From: Melghirimyces algeriensis
GTDB lineage: Bacteria; Bacillota; Bacilli; Thermoactinomycetales; DSM-45169
NCBI RefSeq assembly: GCF_900182565.1
Contig: NZ_FXTI01000007.1
Coordinates: forward strand, 1 to 64,000
Length of the DNA: 64,000 nucleotides
Direction of reading: 5' to 3'
In this document: positions 25,680 to 35,239 of the stretch, piece after piece
Layout: each line of letters begins with the position of its first letter
Numbering within the stretch: position 1 is the first letter of the stretch
The notes under the pieces: generated by a model
What the model saw: only the letters and a program-made list of their open reading frames with translations
Databases searched by the model: none
Told to the model about the DNA's origin: nothing
Translations under genes and position numbers: made by a program

Positions 25680-27595
25680 TACACACTCGCCCCTTTCTCC
25701 GTTTTTTCAATTTCGTCCGTCTCAATATGATAACCGTGATCCTGTTCAAAAGAGCGCATAAACATGACCAGGAACACAAAGATCAATCCCAGCGCACCCA
25801 CTTCATTTGACCGGAAGACAAAGCCCAAACCGGAAACAAAGAAAGCTAGGCTCATCAAAAATGGCAAATGGGTGTTGTTCGGCATATGGATCGGACCGAC
25901 CGGTTCTGCCGGTTCCAATTCCTTTTTCCCATTCATTTTCTCATGCCAGAAAGCATCCAAGGCGCGAACTTTGGGCAACTGGGCAAAGTTGTACACCGGT
26001 GGCGGAGAAGTGATCGTCCATTCCAGTGTCCGTCCGTCCCATGGATCATTACCCGCAGGCACGCGATTGCGATAACTGTAAATCACATTGATCACCAAAA
26101 CAACTACAGCCACCGCTTGCAGGAAGGCACCCACCGTACTGATCTGGTTGATCAGCTCCACTTGGTCTTCCGGCTGATAGGTAAACACCCGGCGCGGCAT
26201 TCCGAAAAGTCCAAGGAAATGCTGGATAAAGAATGTCATGTGGAAACCGATAAAGAAGAGCCAGAAATTTAATTTGCCCAGCTTTTCATTCAGCAAGTAA
26301 CCGAACATTTTGGGCCACCAATAGTAAACCCCTGCCAAGATGCCAAAAACGGTTCCACCAATCAGAACATAATGGAAGTGAGCAACAACGAAGTAACTGT
26401 CATGGTATTGATAGTCCCCTGGAGGTGAAGCCAACATGACACCGGTCACACCACCGAGCACGAAGGTCGGGATAAAACCGACTGCATATAGCATCGCTGT
26501 CGTGAAGCGGATCTTTCCTCCCCAAAGGGTAAACAGCCAGTTAAACACCTTGATTCCGGTTGGAACGGCAATCGCCATGGTAGCAATCGCAAAGATTGAG
26601 TTGGCGACAGGGCCCATACCGACGGTAAACATATGGTGCACCCAAACCATGAATCCAAGAAAACCGATCAACAGGGTAGCAAACACCATTGATGTATATC
26701 CGAACAGACGCTTTTTGGCAAAAGTGGAAATTACTTCAGACATTATTCCAAAAGCGGGCAAAATCACAATATACACTTCCGGATGCCCAAAAATCCAGAA
26801 CAAATGTTGCCAAATCACAGGGTTTCCGCCAGCCGCCACATCGAAAAAGTTGGCACCGAAGAGCCGGTCAAACATCACCAGAAACAAACCAGCCGTCAAC
26901 GGCGGGAAACCAAACAGAATCAAAGCGGAAGATACAAACGAGGTCCAAGTAAAGAGCGGCATCCGCAGGAAGGACATCCCTGGTGTCCGCATGTTAATAA
27001 TGGTCACAATAAAGTTCAGACCACCAATCAGGGTACCAATCCCTGAGATCTGAAGACCGAGGACATAATAGTCAATTCCAGTTCCCGCGCTGTACTCATT
27101 TAATGCAATCGGTACATAGTTGGTCCAGCCGGAGTCAGGTGCATTCCCAAAGATCCAACTGAGATTCATCAACAATCCACCGCAAAGAAACAGCCAAAAG
27201 CCCAACGCGTTCAAAAAGGGAAATGCAACATCCCGTGCACCGATCTGAAGTGGGATTACAGCATTCATCAGCGCAAACAGCAGTGGCATGGCCACAAAGA
27301 AAATCATGGTGGTACCGTGCATGGAGAGAAGTTCGTTAAATGTCCGACCCACCATAAAGTCATTATTGGGATAAAAAAGCTGCGTCCGCATCAGCAGTGC
27401 TTCAATACCACCAATGACGAAGAAAATCGTACCGCCGATCAAATACAAAATCCCGATTTTTTTATGGTCCACTGTCGTAATCCAATCCCATAACCAATGG
27501 GATCTAAAGCGGGCCAACATCTGTTTATTGTACCCTCCGGTCAATATCGCGCCCAAAAACAAGGCGAACACGATAAGGACAACGATCGTAGCCAA
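25679..27595 (-). CDS. ctaD: Cytochrome c oxidase subunit I (second set)
   Basis: A 638-residue subunit I with all heme a, heme a3 and CuB ligands (MHGTTMIF, GHPEVYI, WVHHMFTVG, VVAHFHYVLIG) and the long C-terminus shared with the other copy. The start TTG at 27595 follows GGAGGAGGG and matches the TTG start of the first copy; an ATG at 27613 would put the ribosome binding site in the coding region. It reduces oxygen in the cytoplasmic membrane. Confidence 0.96.
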   Translation of the reverse strand: MATIVVLIVFALFLGAILTGGYNKQMLARFRSHWLWDWITTVDHKKIGILYLIGGTIFFVIGGIEALLMRTQLFYPNNDFMVGRTFNELLSMHGTTMIFFVAMPLLFALMNAVIPLQIGARDVAFPFLNALGFWLFLCGGLLMNLSWIFGNAPDSGWTNYVPIALNEYSAGTGIDYYVLGLQISGIGTLIGGLNFIVTIINMRTPGMSFLRMPLFTWTSFVSSALILFGFPPLTAGLFLVMFDRLFGANFFDVAAGGNPVIWQHLFWIFGHPEVYIVILPAFGIMSEVISTFAKKRLFGYTSMVFATLLIGFLGFMVWVHHMFTVGMGPVANSIFAIATMAIAVPTGIKVFNWLFTLWGGKIRFTTAMLYAVGFIPTFVLGGVTGVMLASPPGDYQYHDSYFVVAHFHYVLIGGTVFGILAGVYYWWPKMFGYLLNEKLGKLNFWLFFIGFHMTFFIQHFLGLFGMPRRVFTYQPEDQVELINQISTVGAFLQAVAVVVLVINVIYSYRNRVPAGNDPWDGRTLEWTITSPPPVYNFAQLPKVRALDAFWHEKMNGKKELEPAEPVGPIHMPNNTHLPFLMSLAFFVSGLGFVFRSNEVGALGLIFVFLVMFMRSFEQDHGYHIETDEIEKTEKGASV

Positions 27596-27661
27596 AGGTA
27601 TTCCCTCCTCCATTCAGTCCTGCCAGGCAACCGATTGAGGTTGATTCACCGGCGATCCTGT

Positions 27662-28678
27662 TTATTCCAAACTCTCCAAATACGCTTTCAGGTTGTTCAT
27701 ATCTTTTTTGTTCAAAAAGTCAAAGGATGGCATGTAAGTGCCTGGTTTAATTTGGTCCGGATGCTTCAGCCATTTTTCCATGTTTTTATCATTGTTTTCC
27801 AACAGTCCGGCGATCTTATTGCGCTCGGAAATTCCGGTCAGGTTGGGAGCTTTATCGCCTTTTGTCTTCAATTTCGTACCATCAATGGCATGACAACTCA
27901 TACAGTTCTGAGAGAAAACCTTTTTACCGGCCTCTTGCTCAGCTGTTTGAGGTTCAGAGGACGGCTTCTGCCTTTTTGCCACCCACTGGTCAAACTTCTC
28001 TTGCTCTTGTGCAACCACTTCAAAGTTCATCAATGCATGACTGGCTCCGCAAAGTTCGGCGCAACGTCCGGCATAAACACCTGGCTCTTTCGCATCCAAC
28101 CACATGGTGTTGGTCTGTCCCGGAGTTAAATCCTGTTTACCACCCAGTTCCGGAACCCAGAAAGAGTGCACCACATCGTCAGAAGTCAGTTCAAAGTGTA
28201 CCTTCTTTCCGACAGGAATGTGGAGCTCCTGGGCGGTTTTGATCCCCAGTTCCGGATATTCAAATTCCCACCAGTATTGGTGAGCTGTCACCTTTACCTT
28301 TAAAGCATCTTTCTCATTAGGCGTCTCAGCCAAGGAGAAAGTCGTGCTCAAAGTGGGAACCGCCAGAATAGCAAGCAGTATAATTGGAATGATAATCCAT
28401 AACATTTCCAATTTCATGCTTCCTTCAACCTGCTTGGGGATGCTGTTATCTCCCGGTTTCTGACGATAACGGATCAGAACATAGACGAAGATGATCATAA
28501 CGACTGCACATACAAAGGTCATAATATAAATCGCCGTCATAATCAGATCGAGATTCATTTCACCGGCAGTGCCTTTGGGATCAAAGACGGACTTTGCCGG
28601 TTCCTGACACCCAGTCAACATCAGGGCAAATATAGCGAATGTAGATAACAGAAGCGCTAAACGTTTCCCTCGACTCAT
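27662..28678 (-). CDS. ctaC: Cytochrome c oxidase subunit II with cytochrome c domain (second set)
   Basis: A 338-residue lipoprotein: lipobox cysteine in LTGCQEP, two helices, a cupredoxin domain with CuA ligands in GRCAELCGASHALM and a C-terminal cytochrome c with CMSCH and the distal methionine in GTYMPSF. Same plan as the copy at 22313-23335. The ribosome binding site is weak (GGGG about 11 bases upstream). Confidence 0.95.
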   Translation of the reverse strand: MSRGKRLALLLSTFAIFALMLTGCQEPAKSVFDPKGTAGEMNLDLIMTAIYIMTFVCAVVMIIFVYVLIRYRQKPGDNSIPKQVEGSMKLEMLWIIIPIILLAILAVPTLSTTFSLAETPNEKDALKVKVTAHQYWWEFEYPELGIKTAQELHIPVGKKVHFELTSDDVVHSFWVPELGGKQDLTPGQTNTMWLDAKEPGVYAGRCAELCGASHALMNFEVVAQEQEKFDQWVAKRQKPSSEPQTAEQEAGKKVFSQNCMSCHAIDGTKLKTKGDKAPNLTGISERNKIAGLLENNDKNMEKWLKHPDQIKPGTYMPSFDFLNKKDMNNLKAYLESLE

Positions 28679-28813
28679 ACCCGTTTAACCCCGCTTTCTC
28701 TCATTAAATCATAAAAAACTAGCAATCATTATTTTATATCAAACAACGCCGCCAGACCTTGAAAAGATATCTGATCGGCAGTTGAGCGCACCATTACGCC
28801 CGCCTTCAGTCCC

Positions 28814-29752
28814 TTATCTGAAAAGCACCGGATCGATTAACATCGTCACTTGCATCAGAGTCAGGTAGAGAAGTGAATAAAGGAACATCTTTCGTGCCCA
28901 GCCTTCATCATCTTCTGAGGACCAGCCGGCAAGGGCCAGATAAAGCCAAACGCCTCCCAGAATCAAAGCCATCATCAGATAAAGCCAACTTACCACTCCG
29001 GTACCGAAGAGGAAAAGCGAGACCGGTAACATCAGAGCGACGAAGAAAAGCGTTTGCCTTCTGGTTTCCGCCATACCTTTTACCACTGGCAACATGGGAA
29101 TCCCAGCCGAACGATAATCTTCCACCTTCAGCATCGCCAAGGCATAAAAGTGAGGTGGTTGCCAGACAAACATAAACAGGAACAAAAGCCATGCTGACAG
29201 ATCCAAAACCCCTTCCACTGCCACCCAACCAATGAGTGGAGGGATGGCTCCGGAAACGCTGCCTACGATCGTGTTCCAAACAGTCGTCCGCTTTGTCCAG
29301 ATTGTATAAACAAAAACATAGGCAAAGAATCCGATTGCTGCCAAAAACCCCGACAAAGGGTTGACGAAGGCCACCAATACAGCTACGCCCGCCAGCCCTA
29401 AAAGAATACCCATCCAGAGGGCAGTTTGTGGCCGAATCCTTCCTGCAGGAATGGGGCGGCTTTGTGTTCGTGCCATGAAAGAGTCTATATCACGATCAAT
29501 ATAGTTGTTGACCGTACACCCACCAGCGATCACCAAAGCCGTCCCCAGAAGTGTAGCTATCAAGAGGGCAAGACTGAACGTATCATGACCGGCCAACCAG
29601 AATCCCGTGAACGCCGCCATCAGATTGGAAGCGTTAATTCCCGGTTTGGTAAGAACCCAATAATCCCTCCAACTGGCTTTGGCCACCGTTTCTGGTCGAG
29701 AATCCTCTGCAAGAAAGCTTTGAGATGATTGCTGCGTCATGGGTCGTTCCAC
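28814..29752 (-). CDS. ctaB: Protoheme IX farnesyltransferase (heme O synthase)
   Basis: A 312-residue UbiA-family prenyltransferase with about nine helices. The substrate motif NNYIDRDIDSFMARTQSRPIP and the second aspartate-rich segment around KVEDYRSAGIPMLP are present. It farnesylates heme B to heme O, the precursor of heme A used by both oxidases here. ctaA for the next step is not in the window. The GTG at 29752 lies 6 bases after AAAGGAGG; the open frame continues upstream without a site. Confidence 0.92.
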   Translation of the reverse strand: MERPMTQQSSQSFLAEDSRPETVAKASWRDYWVLTKPGINASNLMAAFTGFWLAGHDTFSLALLIATLLGTALVIAGGCTVNNYIDRDIDSFMARTQSRPIPAGRIRPQTALWMGILLGLAGVAVLVAFVNPLSGFLAAIGFFAYVFVYTIWTKRTTVWNTIVGSVSGAIPPLIGWVAVEGVLDLSAWLLFLFMFVWQPPHFYALAMLKVEDYRSAGIPMLPVVKGMAETRRQTLFFVALMLPVSLFLFGTGVVSWLYLMMALILGGVWLYLALAGWSSEDDEGWARKMFLYSLLYLTLMQVTMLIDPVLFR

Positions 29753-30034
29753 AGTACCCCTCCTTTCTATGGACCAGGCCACTAAAGTTATATACTGACC
29801 ATTTAGGGACTCGGCGGCACCCTTCATCCATCGGATGTTAAGTCCTGTTACCATCCAAAAAGCTGTGGAAGGACGACAAAAAACTGCGCTGGAAATCCTC
29901 CGTTGAAAATCTCGTTCCTCTCACAGGAGATCCAGCGATCATTCCCCGGCGATCAAGATGAAGTACTTCTAACGCCGGATTCCTTCTTTTTATTTTCTTA
30001 AAAATGGAAGTCAAGAAACAGGACAAAACACACA

Positions 30035-30181
30035 ATGAATGGCAGTATAGTCATTAACATTTTAGATGAGCCGAAAGAAAACCGTCAAGTAAGTGTGACA
30101 AAGGTTCAAAATATGGATACATTACATCTGGTATCGCTTTCCTGTTCGTCAGCCACAGCTGAACCAAACATGTTGGTGTGA
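30035..30181 (+). CDS. Possible small ORF of 48 residues
   Basis: An ATG-started frame of 48 codons in the 430-base gap between ctaB and the RsbT-like gene; it stops one base before the convergent gene ends. The only upstream purine signal is AGGA at 11 bases. The product is polar with no recognisable motif. It could be chance. The rest of the gap (29753-30034) shows no other gene; it must hold the ctaB promoter. Confidence 0.2.
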   Translation: MNGSIVINILDEPKENRQVSVTKVQNMDTLHLVSLSCSSATAEPNMLV

Positions 30182-30640
30182 TCAACCATCGGAGTCTGAA
30201 CATCGGATGGACTGGCATCGATCGTCTTGCGATGCCTCCTTGGACACCTCAAACCATTTGGTAACTTCCACACAGGTTCCTTTTCCTTCCACTGCACGAA
30301 TCGTAAAATCATCCATCAAATCCCGAACTTGACGAAGTCCATACCCTTCTGCTGATACAGGAGACTCAGACAGACGGATAACTTCGCCCAAATCCTCAAT
30401 CCCCGGTCCGAGGTCCTGAACGGTGATTCGAACCCCTTTTCGTCCCTCTTCACATACCCCTTCCACCGAAACAATGCCTTCTTCCGCATGGTGCACCACA
30501 TTTCGTGCCAACTCTGAAACCGATTGAACAATCCGGGTCTGATCCAGTTCACGAAAGCCCATCTCTCTCGTCAAGTCCCGTACCCTTCTGCGAATGTTGA
30601 CCACATCCCACTCATATTTCACCGGAATATTGATTTTCAC
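30182..30640 (-). CDS. RsbT/RsbW-type GHKL ATPase
   Basis: A 152-residue HATPase_c protein of the anti-sigma/switch kinase type. The N box ELARNVVHHA, G1 box DLGPGIED and G2 box GYGLRQVRDLMD are present, and the C-terminus GTCVEVTKW resembles RsbT. Such proteins phosphorylate STAS-domain antagonists to control sigma factors or stressosomes. No STAS or sigma partner gene is nearby. The GTG start follows GGAGGGG. It sits 33 bases after the ABC exporter gene and has a C-terminal extension of about 20 residues. Confidence 0.85.
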   Translation of the reverse strand: MKINIPVKYEWDVVNIRRRVRDLTREMGFRELDQTRIVQSVSELARNVVHHAEEGIVSVEGVCEEGRKGVRITVQDLGPGIEDLGEVIRLSESPVSAEGYGLRQVRDLMDDFTIRAVEGKGTCVEVTKWFEVSKEASQDDRCQSIRCSDSDG

Positions 30641-30673
30641 AACGTCCCCTCCCCCGACATACAGTGCACCGTC

Positions 30674-32434
30674 CTAAAATGTCGGTACATCCGGCGTTTC
30701 CAGATATTGAACCTTGAACAGATGTGCATACTTTCCGTTCTGATCCATTAACTCATAATGTGTTCCACTTTCAGTAACCCGTCCATCTTCCACGACACAA
30801 ATCTTATCCGCATGGGTAATCGTTGATAAACGATGCGCTACAATCAATGTCGTACGATCTCTGGCCAAACGGTTGAGCGATTCTTGAATCAACCGCTCAG
30901 ATTTGAGATCCAGAGCGGATGTCGCTTCGTCCAAAATCAAGATCGCCGGATTTTTCAAGAACACTCTAGCAATTGCAATGCGTTGCTTTTGTCCTCCGGA
31001 AAGTTTCACTCCCCGCTCCCCGATCTCCGTCTCATACCCTTTGGAAAGCTCGCTGATGAATTTGTGAGCATTTGCCGCTTTTGCCGCAGCAATCACTTCC
31101 TCCATGGATGCATCCGGTTTTCCCAAGCGGATGTTCTCCAACACAGATCCACTAAAAAGAATGTTGTCTTGCAAAACCATCCCAATCTGTCCTCGAAGGC
31201 TTTTCAGCTTCCATTTTCGAACATCGACTCTATCGACTTCCACACATCCCTGTTTCACATCATAAAACCGGGGAACAAGAGAAATCAGGGAGGACTTTCC
31301 CCCTCCACTCATTCCGACTAACGCGACCGTTTGTCCGGGATCGACATGAAGATCGATACCTTTCAACACTTCTTCTCCCGCTTCATAGGAAAAATGAACA
31401 TTTTTAAAAGCAATTTCTCCGTTTGCACGGGAAAGGAATTGTGCACCAGGTCGATCCTGAATATCATAGGATTCATCCATCAGTTCAAATACACGATCCA
31501 TCGAGGCGAGTGATTGGGTCAAAGTGGTTGATGCATTTACCAAGCGCCGGACAGGAGAGTAGATGAGTTGCAGATATCCATAAAAAGCAGTCATTCCCCC
31601 GATCGTCAACTGATCCTGAATCACTTGTAAACCGGCAAATGCAATCACCAGGATCGGAGCAATATCGGTAATTGTATTGACAACTGCAAATGTTCGAGCA
31701 TTCCAACGGGAATGAGTAAGTGCCTTCTCTAAAAAGTGACGGTTACGACGATTGAACTGAACCGTCTCATAATCCTCCAAGTGAAACGCACGAATAACAG
31801 AAACACCCTGTATTCGCTCATGAAGATGCCCCTGCATCTCAGCCAACGCTTGCGAGCGCTCGCGGGTCAACCGCCTGAGCCCCTGATAAAAATATTTAAC
31901 GGCCAGTCCGTAAAAGGGAAAGACAACAAGAGAGACAATCGTCATCCAAGGGTCCATCCACAACATAATCCCCACTGCAATCGATAACGTAATCAGATCC
32001 AACCATATATTCATCATACCGGTAACAACAAAGTCCTTGGTCTGCTCCACATCGTGAATGACCCTTGAAATAATCTGTCCTACTTTCTGGTTGTTGTAGA
32101 AACGGAGAGATAATTTCTGCAGATGTTCAAACAGGCTGTTGCGAATATCAAACAGAACCCGACTGGCCGTCCATTGTGCAAAATATTGACGGTAATATTC
32201 AATCGGAAACCGTAGGACTACAAATATAAACAGCGCTCCGGCAACAATCCAAGTCAGATTCCTCAACTTCTCCTGATTGGGCAGATCTGTCAATAAAATG
32301 TCATCGACAACATATTTGAGCATCAATGGCAACAATAAAGGGATGCCGAACTTTAACACACCGACTCCCACAGTTATTGCAATCTGCTTACGGTAAGGAC
32401 CGATAAATCGAAGATACCTTCGAATAGTCCCCAA
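30674..32434 (-). CDS. ABC exporter, fused membrane and ATPase domains (YgaD-like)
   Basis: A 586-residue half-transporter. Residues 1-320 form the six-helix exporter domain; the rest is the ATPase with Walker A GMSGGGKSS, signature LSGGQKQR, Walker B ILILDEATSALD and the switch histidine in VAHRLST. Walker A has MSGGGKS in place of the usual xSGxGKS, still complete. It is probably the equivalent of YgaD near perR in B. subtilis. The TTG start follows GGGAG. Substrate unknown; lipids or drugs are typical. Confidence 0.88.
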   Translation of the reverse strand: MGTIRRYLRFIGPYRKQIAITVGVGVLKFGIPLLLPLMLKYVVDDILLTDLPNQEKLRNLTWIVAGALFIFVVLRFPIEYYRQYFAQWTASRVLFDIRNSLFEHLQKLSLRFYNNQKVGQIISRVIHDVEQTKDFVVTGMMNIWLDLITLSIAVGIMLWMDPWMTIVSLVVFPFYGLAVKYFYQGLRRLTRERSQALAEMQGHLHERIQGVSVIRAFHLEDYETVQFNRRNRHFLEKALTHSRWNARTFAVVNTITDIAPILVIAFAGLQVIQDQLTIGGMTAFYGYLQLIYSPVRRLVNASTTLTQSLASMDRVFELMDESYDIQDRPGAQFLSRANGEIAFKNVHFSYEAGEEVLKGIDLHVDPGQTVALVGMSGGGKSSLISLVPRFYDVKQGCVEVDRVDVRKWKLKSLRGQIGMVLQDNILFSGSVLENIRLGKPDASMEEVIAAAKAANAHKFISELSKGYETEIGERGVKLSGGQKQRIAIARVFLKNPAILILDEATSALDLKSERLIQESLNRLARDRTTLIVAHRLSTITHADKICVVEDGRVTESGTHYELMDQNGKYAHLFKVQYLETPDVPTF

Positions 32435-32681
32435 CCAACTTCAACTCCCGACATATAAAAATATCAGCTAACATCTTTTTTCATTATAACAAAGGAATGA
32501 GCCACCCATGAGATTGATTTCTCCGTCCGTTTCAGCCCCTAAACTTCCACTTCAGTGGATACAAGGGCTTTTTGATCCCGACACATAAAAATGAAAAACA
32601 ACACGTGCTTTTGCATATGAAACAGATGCCTGAGAGATCATTTCCTTCATTTGATACTCTCTGATACTCCCGATATCCATT

Positions 32682-32708
32682 AAAAAAGCCGCCTTTTTAT
32701 GGCGGCTT
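32682..32708 (-). terminator. Terminator of codY
   Basis: AAGCCGCC and GGCGGCTT form an 8-bp stem with a 7-base loop, followed on the minus strand by TTTTTTA. It lies 6 bases past the codY stop. The rest of the 280-base gap up to the ABC exporter shows no gene. Confidence 0.92.
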
Positions 32709-32713
32709 ATCAT

Positions 32714-33493
32714 TTAGCTTCGAGCCTTTTCCAAAGCGGGAAGAAGCTTGTTATTCAAAATTTTAATATAGGTTCCCTTCATTCCGAGGGAGCGTGATTC
32801 TACCACACCAGCACTCTCCAGCTTCCGAAGCGCATTGACGATCACTGAACGGGTGATCCCCACACGATCGGCAATCTTGCTGGCTACCAACAAACCTTCA
32901 TTTCCTTCCAATTCGTTAAAGATATGCTCCGCAGCCTCCAACTCACTAAATGAAAGAGAGCTGATCGCAAGCTGTACGATCGCCCGACTGCGAGCCTCCT
33001 CTTCAATTTTCCCTGCCCGTTCCCGAAGAACTTCCATACCGACGACAGTGGAACCGTATTCAGCCAGTATCAGATCATCATTGACAAACTTTTCATTGAT
33101 TCGGGAAAGGACAAGGGTTCCCAAATGCTCTCCTCCGCCTACGATCGGAACAAGTGTTGTATAGCCATGTTTAAACATATCCTTCATTTCCACAGGGTAT
33201 GCAGTCAACGGGTCATCCACACTGATGTTGGACGAGGTTTTGTCCACATCCATCAACATCGTTGCATACTCTTCCGGAAATTGCCGTTCTTTCAGATATT
33301 TTTGCATTCGCTCATTTTCAATTTCATGATTGATGGCCAATCCGAGGATTTCTCCCTCTGGACTCACCACATAGATGTTCGCACCGATTACATCACACAA
33401 AGCTTCTGCCACCTGGTCAAAATCCACCAGATGATGACCAACGTTTTTTTGGAGAATTTTTGAAATCCTGCGGGTTTTGTTTAACAAATCCAT
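32714..33493 (-). CDS. codY: GTP- and branched-chain-amino-acid-sensing repressor CodY
   Basis: A 259-residue global regulator, the exact length of B. subtilis CodY. An N-terminal GAF domain (about 1-155) binds isoleucine/valine; the C-terminal winged helix has ASKIADRVGITRSVIVNALRK. It represses nutrient-scavenging genes in rich conditions. The ATG at 33493 follows CAGGAGGG. It is not beside clpY/hslV as in Bacillus; here it follows the signal peptidase gene with a 245-base gap that holds no other gene. Confidence 0.97.
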   Translation of the reverse strand: MDLLNKTRRISKILQKNVGHHLVDFDQVAEALCDVIGANIYVVSPEGEILGLAINHEIENERMQKYLKERQFPEEYATMLMDVDKTSSNISVDDPLTAYPVEMKDMFKHGYTTLVPIVGGGEHLGTLVLSRINEKFVNDDLILAEYGSTVVGMEVLRERAGKIEEEARSRAIVQLAISSLSFSELEAAEHIFNELEGNEGLLVASKIADRVGITRSVIVNALRKLESAGVVESRSLGMKGTYIKILNNKLLPALEKARS

Positions 33494-33738
33494 TATTGTT
33501 CCCTCCTGCAAGCTATAGACACATGATTTTTTATTTTCCAACTACACCGGAAATGTGTAGAGTATTTCGTATTTATGTTGGATACGTGCCATATGACACA
33601 ACATTTTGTAATTAATCACGATCGTGAAAGGGGAGTGCAATCCCGTACACTTCTCCCATTATGCAACGTTCGTACCACATGCGCAGCAAATTTTTGTGAA
33701 CAATTTTCGACTTTTTTTATTCGTTGAACTTGTTCCTA

Positions 33739-34269
33739 TTAGAGGAAATTCGTTAGTGAAGGGCGCCAGATAATCCATTCCACCTTTCCTTCCACCAATT
33801 CGCAGGGGATCTGGCCAACACTGGGGTAACGACTATCCCTGCTTGCATAACGGTGACGATTATCTCCCATCACAAAGATTTTTCCCTCTTCCACAATAAT
33901 GGGACCAAAGTCCCCATCTTCAACATCGGTATTGACATAGGGTTCATAGACATATTTTCCGTTACGATAAAGATCACCTCCCTTGATCTCAATACGATCC
34001 CCCGGAATTCCCACCACTCTTTTCACCAGATATTTTCCCTTTCGGTTGGGATCTTCAAAAGTGACCACATCGCCTCTTTTTGGATCGTCAAACATAAAAT
34101 AGAACTTATTGATTAAAAGGCGATCCCCGTCTTCCAATGTTGGTTCCATAGAGGTTCCATTCACAATGGATAGTGCCAGTCCAAACTGATTGATCATCAA
34201 CGCAGCTGAAATGGCCAACAGAATGGTTTTCAGCCACGGAGTGTAAAGCGGTTTAAAAATCGCTTTCAT
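33739..34269 (-). CDS. Type I signal peptidase
   Basis: A 176-residue membrane protease that removes signal peptides. One N-terminal helix is followed by the catalytic serine in GTSMEPTL, the general-base lysine in LVKRVVGIPGD and the box GDNRHRYASRDSR. Length and single membrane anchor match the SipS group. It lies 11 bases downstream of the DUF402 gene and is probably co-transcribed with it. Confidence 0.95.
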   Translation of the reverse strand: MKAIFKPLYTPWLKTILLAISAALMINQFGLALSIVNGTSMEPTLEDGDRLLINKFYFMFDDPKRGDVVTFEDPNRKGKYLVKRVVGIPGDRIEIKGGDLYRNGKYVYEPYVNTDVEDGDFGPIIVEEGKIFVMGDNRHRYASRDSRYPSVGQIPCELVEGKVEWIIWRPSLTNFL

Positions 34270-34280
34270 TTTGCATCACT

Positions 34281-34829
34281 TCACCCCATCAGTTGATGTT
34301 CACGGGATAAATAAAGATGATATCCATTTGTCACAAACTCCGTATTAAACGGATCTTTTTGATTCTTCACATTGAATTCCAGCTTTTCTACCCCAGCCAT
34401 CACATTGGTGACAATGTGCGGTGGATAACGGTATAATCGACGGTTCTTTTCAAATTCATCCTGATCCAGCCAACGATATGACCCGTCCGCTTCCACCAAT
34501 AAATCCAAGTCGTAATCGGTATATATCAATCTTTGGTTTTCAATGATAAATGGGGCGGCAATATTGCAGTAAAAGCGGTAAAATCCATCTGAAGAGAATA
34601 ATAGTATGGTATTAAACCACTCATTTCTATGAAACTGGCAAAGAGCCAACCCTTTTGAAACCCACTTTCGACCATCGGCTTCAGTAACACCTACATCCCG
34701 ATTTGCCACTAAGAGAGATTGATCTGTACAATTGAGAACAATGGACCGTTCCCAGGAGCGATGAAAAACACCACTATGTTTTCTGCTTTCAATCTGGATA
34801 ATGTCTCCCGCTCGAACCGACATGTCCAT
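34281..34829 (-). CDS. ygaC: DUF402 nucleoside tri-/diphosphate phosphatase (YgaC-like)
   Basis: A 182-residue DUF402/FomD-like protein. Typical segments are FHRSWERSIVL, VANRDVGVTEADGRKW, YCNIAAPF and YTDYDLDLLVEADGSYRWLD, carrying the acidic metal-binding residues. Members in Firmicutes hydrolyse nucleoside tri- and diphosphates. The start ATG at 34829 follows GGGAGG. It corresponds to ygaC in the B. subtilis perR region. Confidence 0.9.
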   Translation of the reverse strand: MDMSVRAGDIIQIESRKHSGVFHRSWERSIVLNCTDQSLLVANRDVGVTEADGRKWVSKGLALCQFHRNEWFNTILLFSSDGFYRFYCNIAAPFIIENQRLIYTDYDLDLLVEADGSYRWLDQDEFEKNRRLYRYPPHIVTNVMAGVEKLEFNVKNQKDPFNTEFVTNGYHLYLSREHQLMG

Positions 34830-34930
34830 GTTTCCTCCCGGTTTATTTTCCTTTATTTCCAAAAAGATCTGTTTATAAAACAAAAAAAATCAGAATTGAT
34901 GCGAAGGATTGAAAGCTATACACTTTTTAC

Positions 34931-34959
34931 TTGACATTTTCCTGTCAGGTATGCATAAT
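34931..34959 (+). promoter_or_regulatory. Promoter of the proC T-box leader
   Basis: A perfect -35 TTGACA (34931-34936), 17-base spacer and -10 CATAAT (34954-34959) place transcription start near 34966, at the beginning of the T-box leader. Confidence 0.75.
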
Positions 34960-34965
34960 AATAAA

Positions 34966-35239
34966 AATTAAAAGATACTGTTCGGAAACGCAATGAAGGG
35001 GCCAGTAAGATAAGGAAACCGATCAGAGAGTAAACTCCGACAGGCTGCAAGAGTTTACCGGCAATTCTTGTCCCAACCCACCCCGGAAGCGGACGGCGAT
35101 AAGCCGAGACGGTACTTCCCGTTATCGATCGGAGGCAACCTGCCTCCCCAAAGCCGGGCACACTCTGTGCCAAAAAAGGTGGTACCGCGGAAGAACCCTC
35201 TTTCGTCCTTGAGACAAAGGGGGTTCTTCCTGTTTTTTA
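34966..35239 (+). promoter_or_regulatory. T-box riboswitch upstream of proC
   Basis: A tRNA-sensing leader. The AGAGAG box and GCTGCAAGAG segment of stem I are at 35027-35053, the T-box sequence AGGTGGTACCGCGG is at 35177-35190, and a terminator hairpin (GGAAGAACCC pairing with GGGTTCTTCC) ends in TTTTTT near 35238. With proC downstream it should sense uncharged tRNA-Pro; proline codons CCC and CCA occur in the C-rich 3' side of stem I (about 35075-35086), but I did not fix the specifier by folding. Confidence 0.93.

Noticed and set aside
33494..33738. Possible CodY box in the codY upstream region (AATTTTCGAC near 33700).
   Set aside because: It covers only half of the AATTTTCWGAAAATT consensus; the second half does not match.
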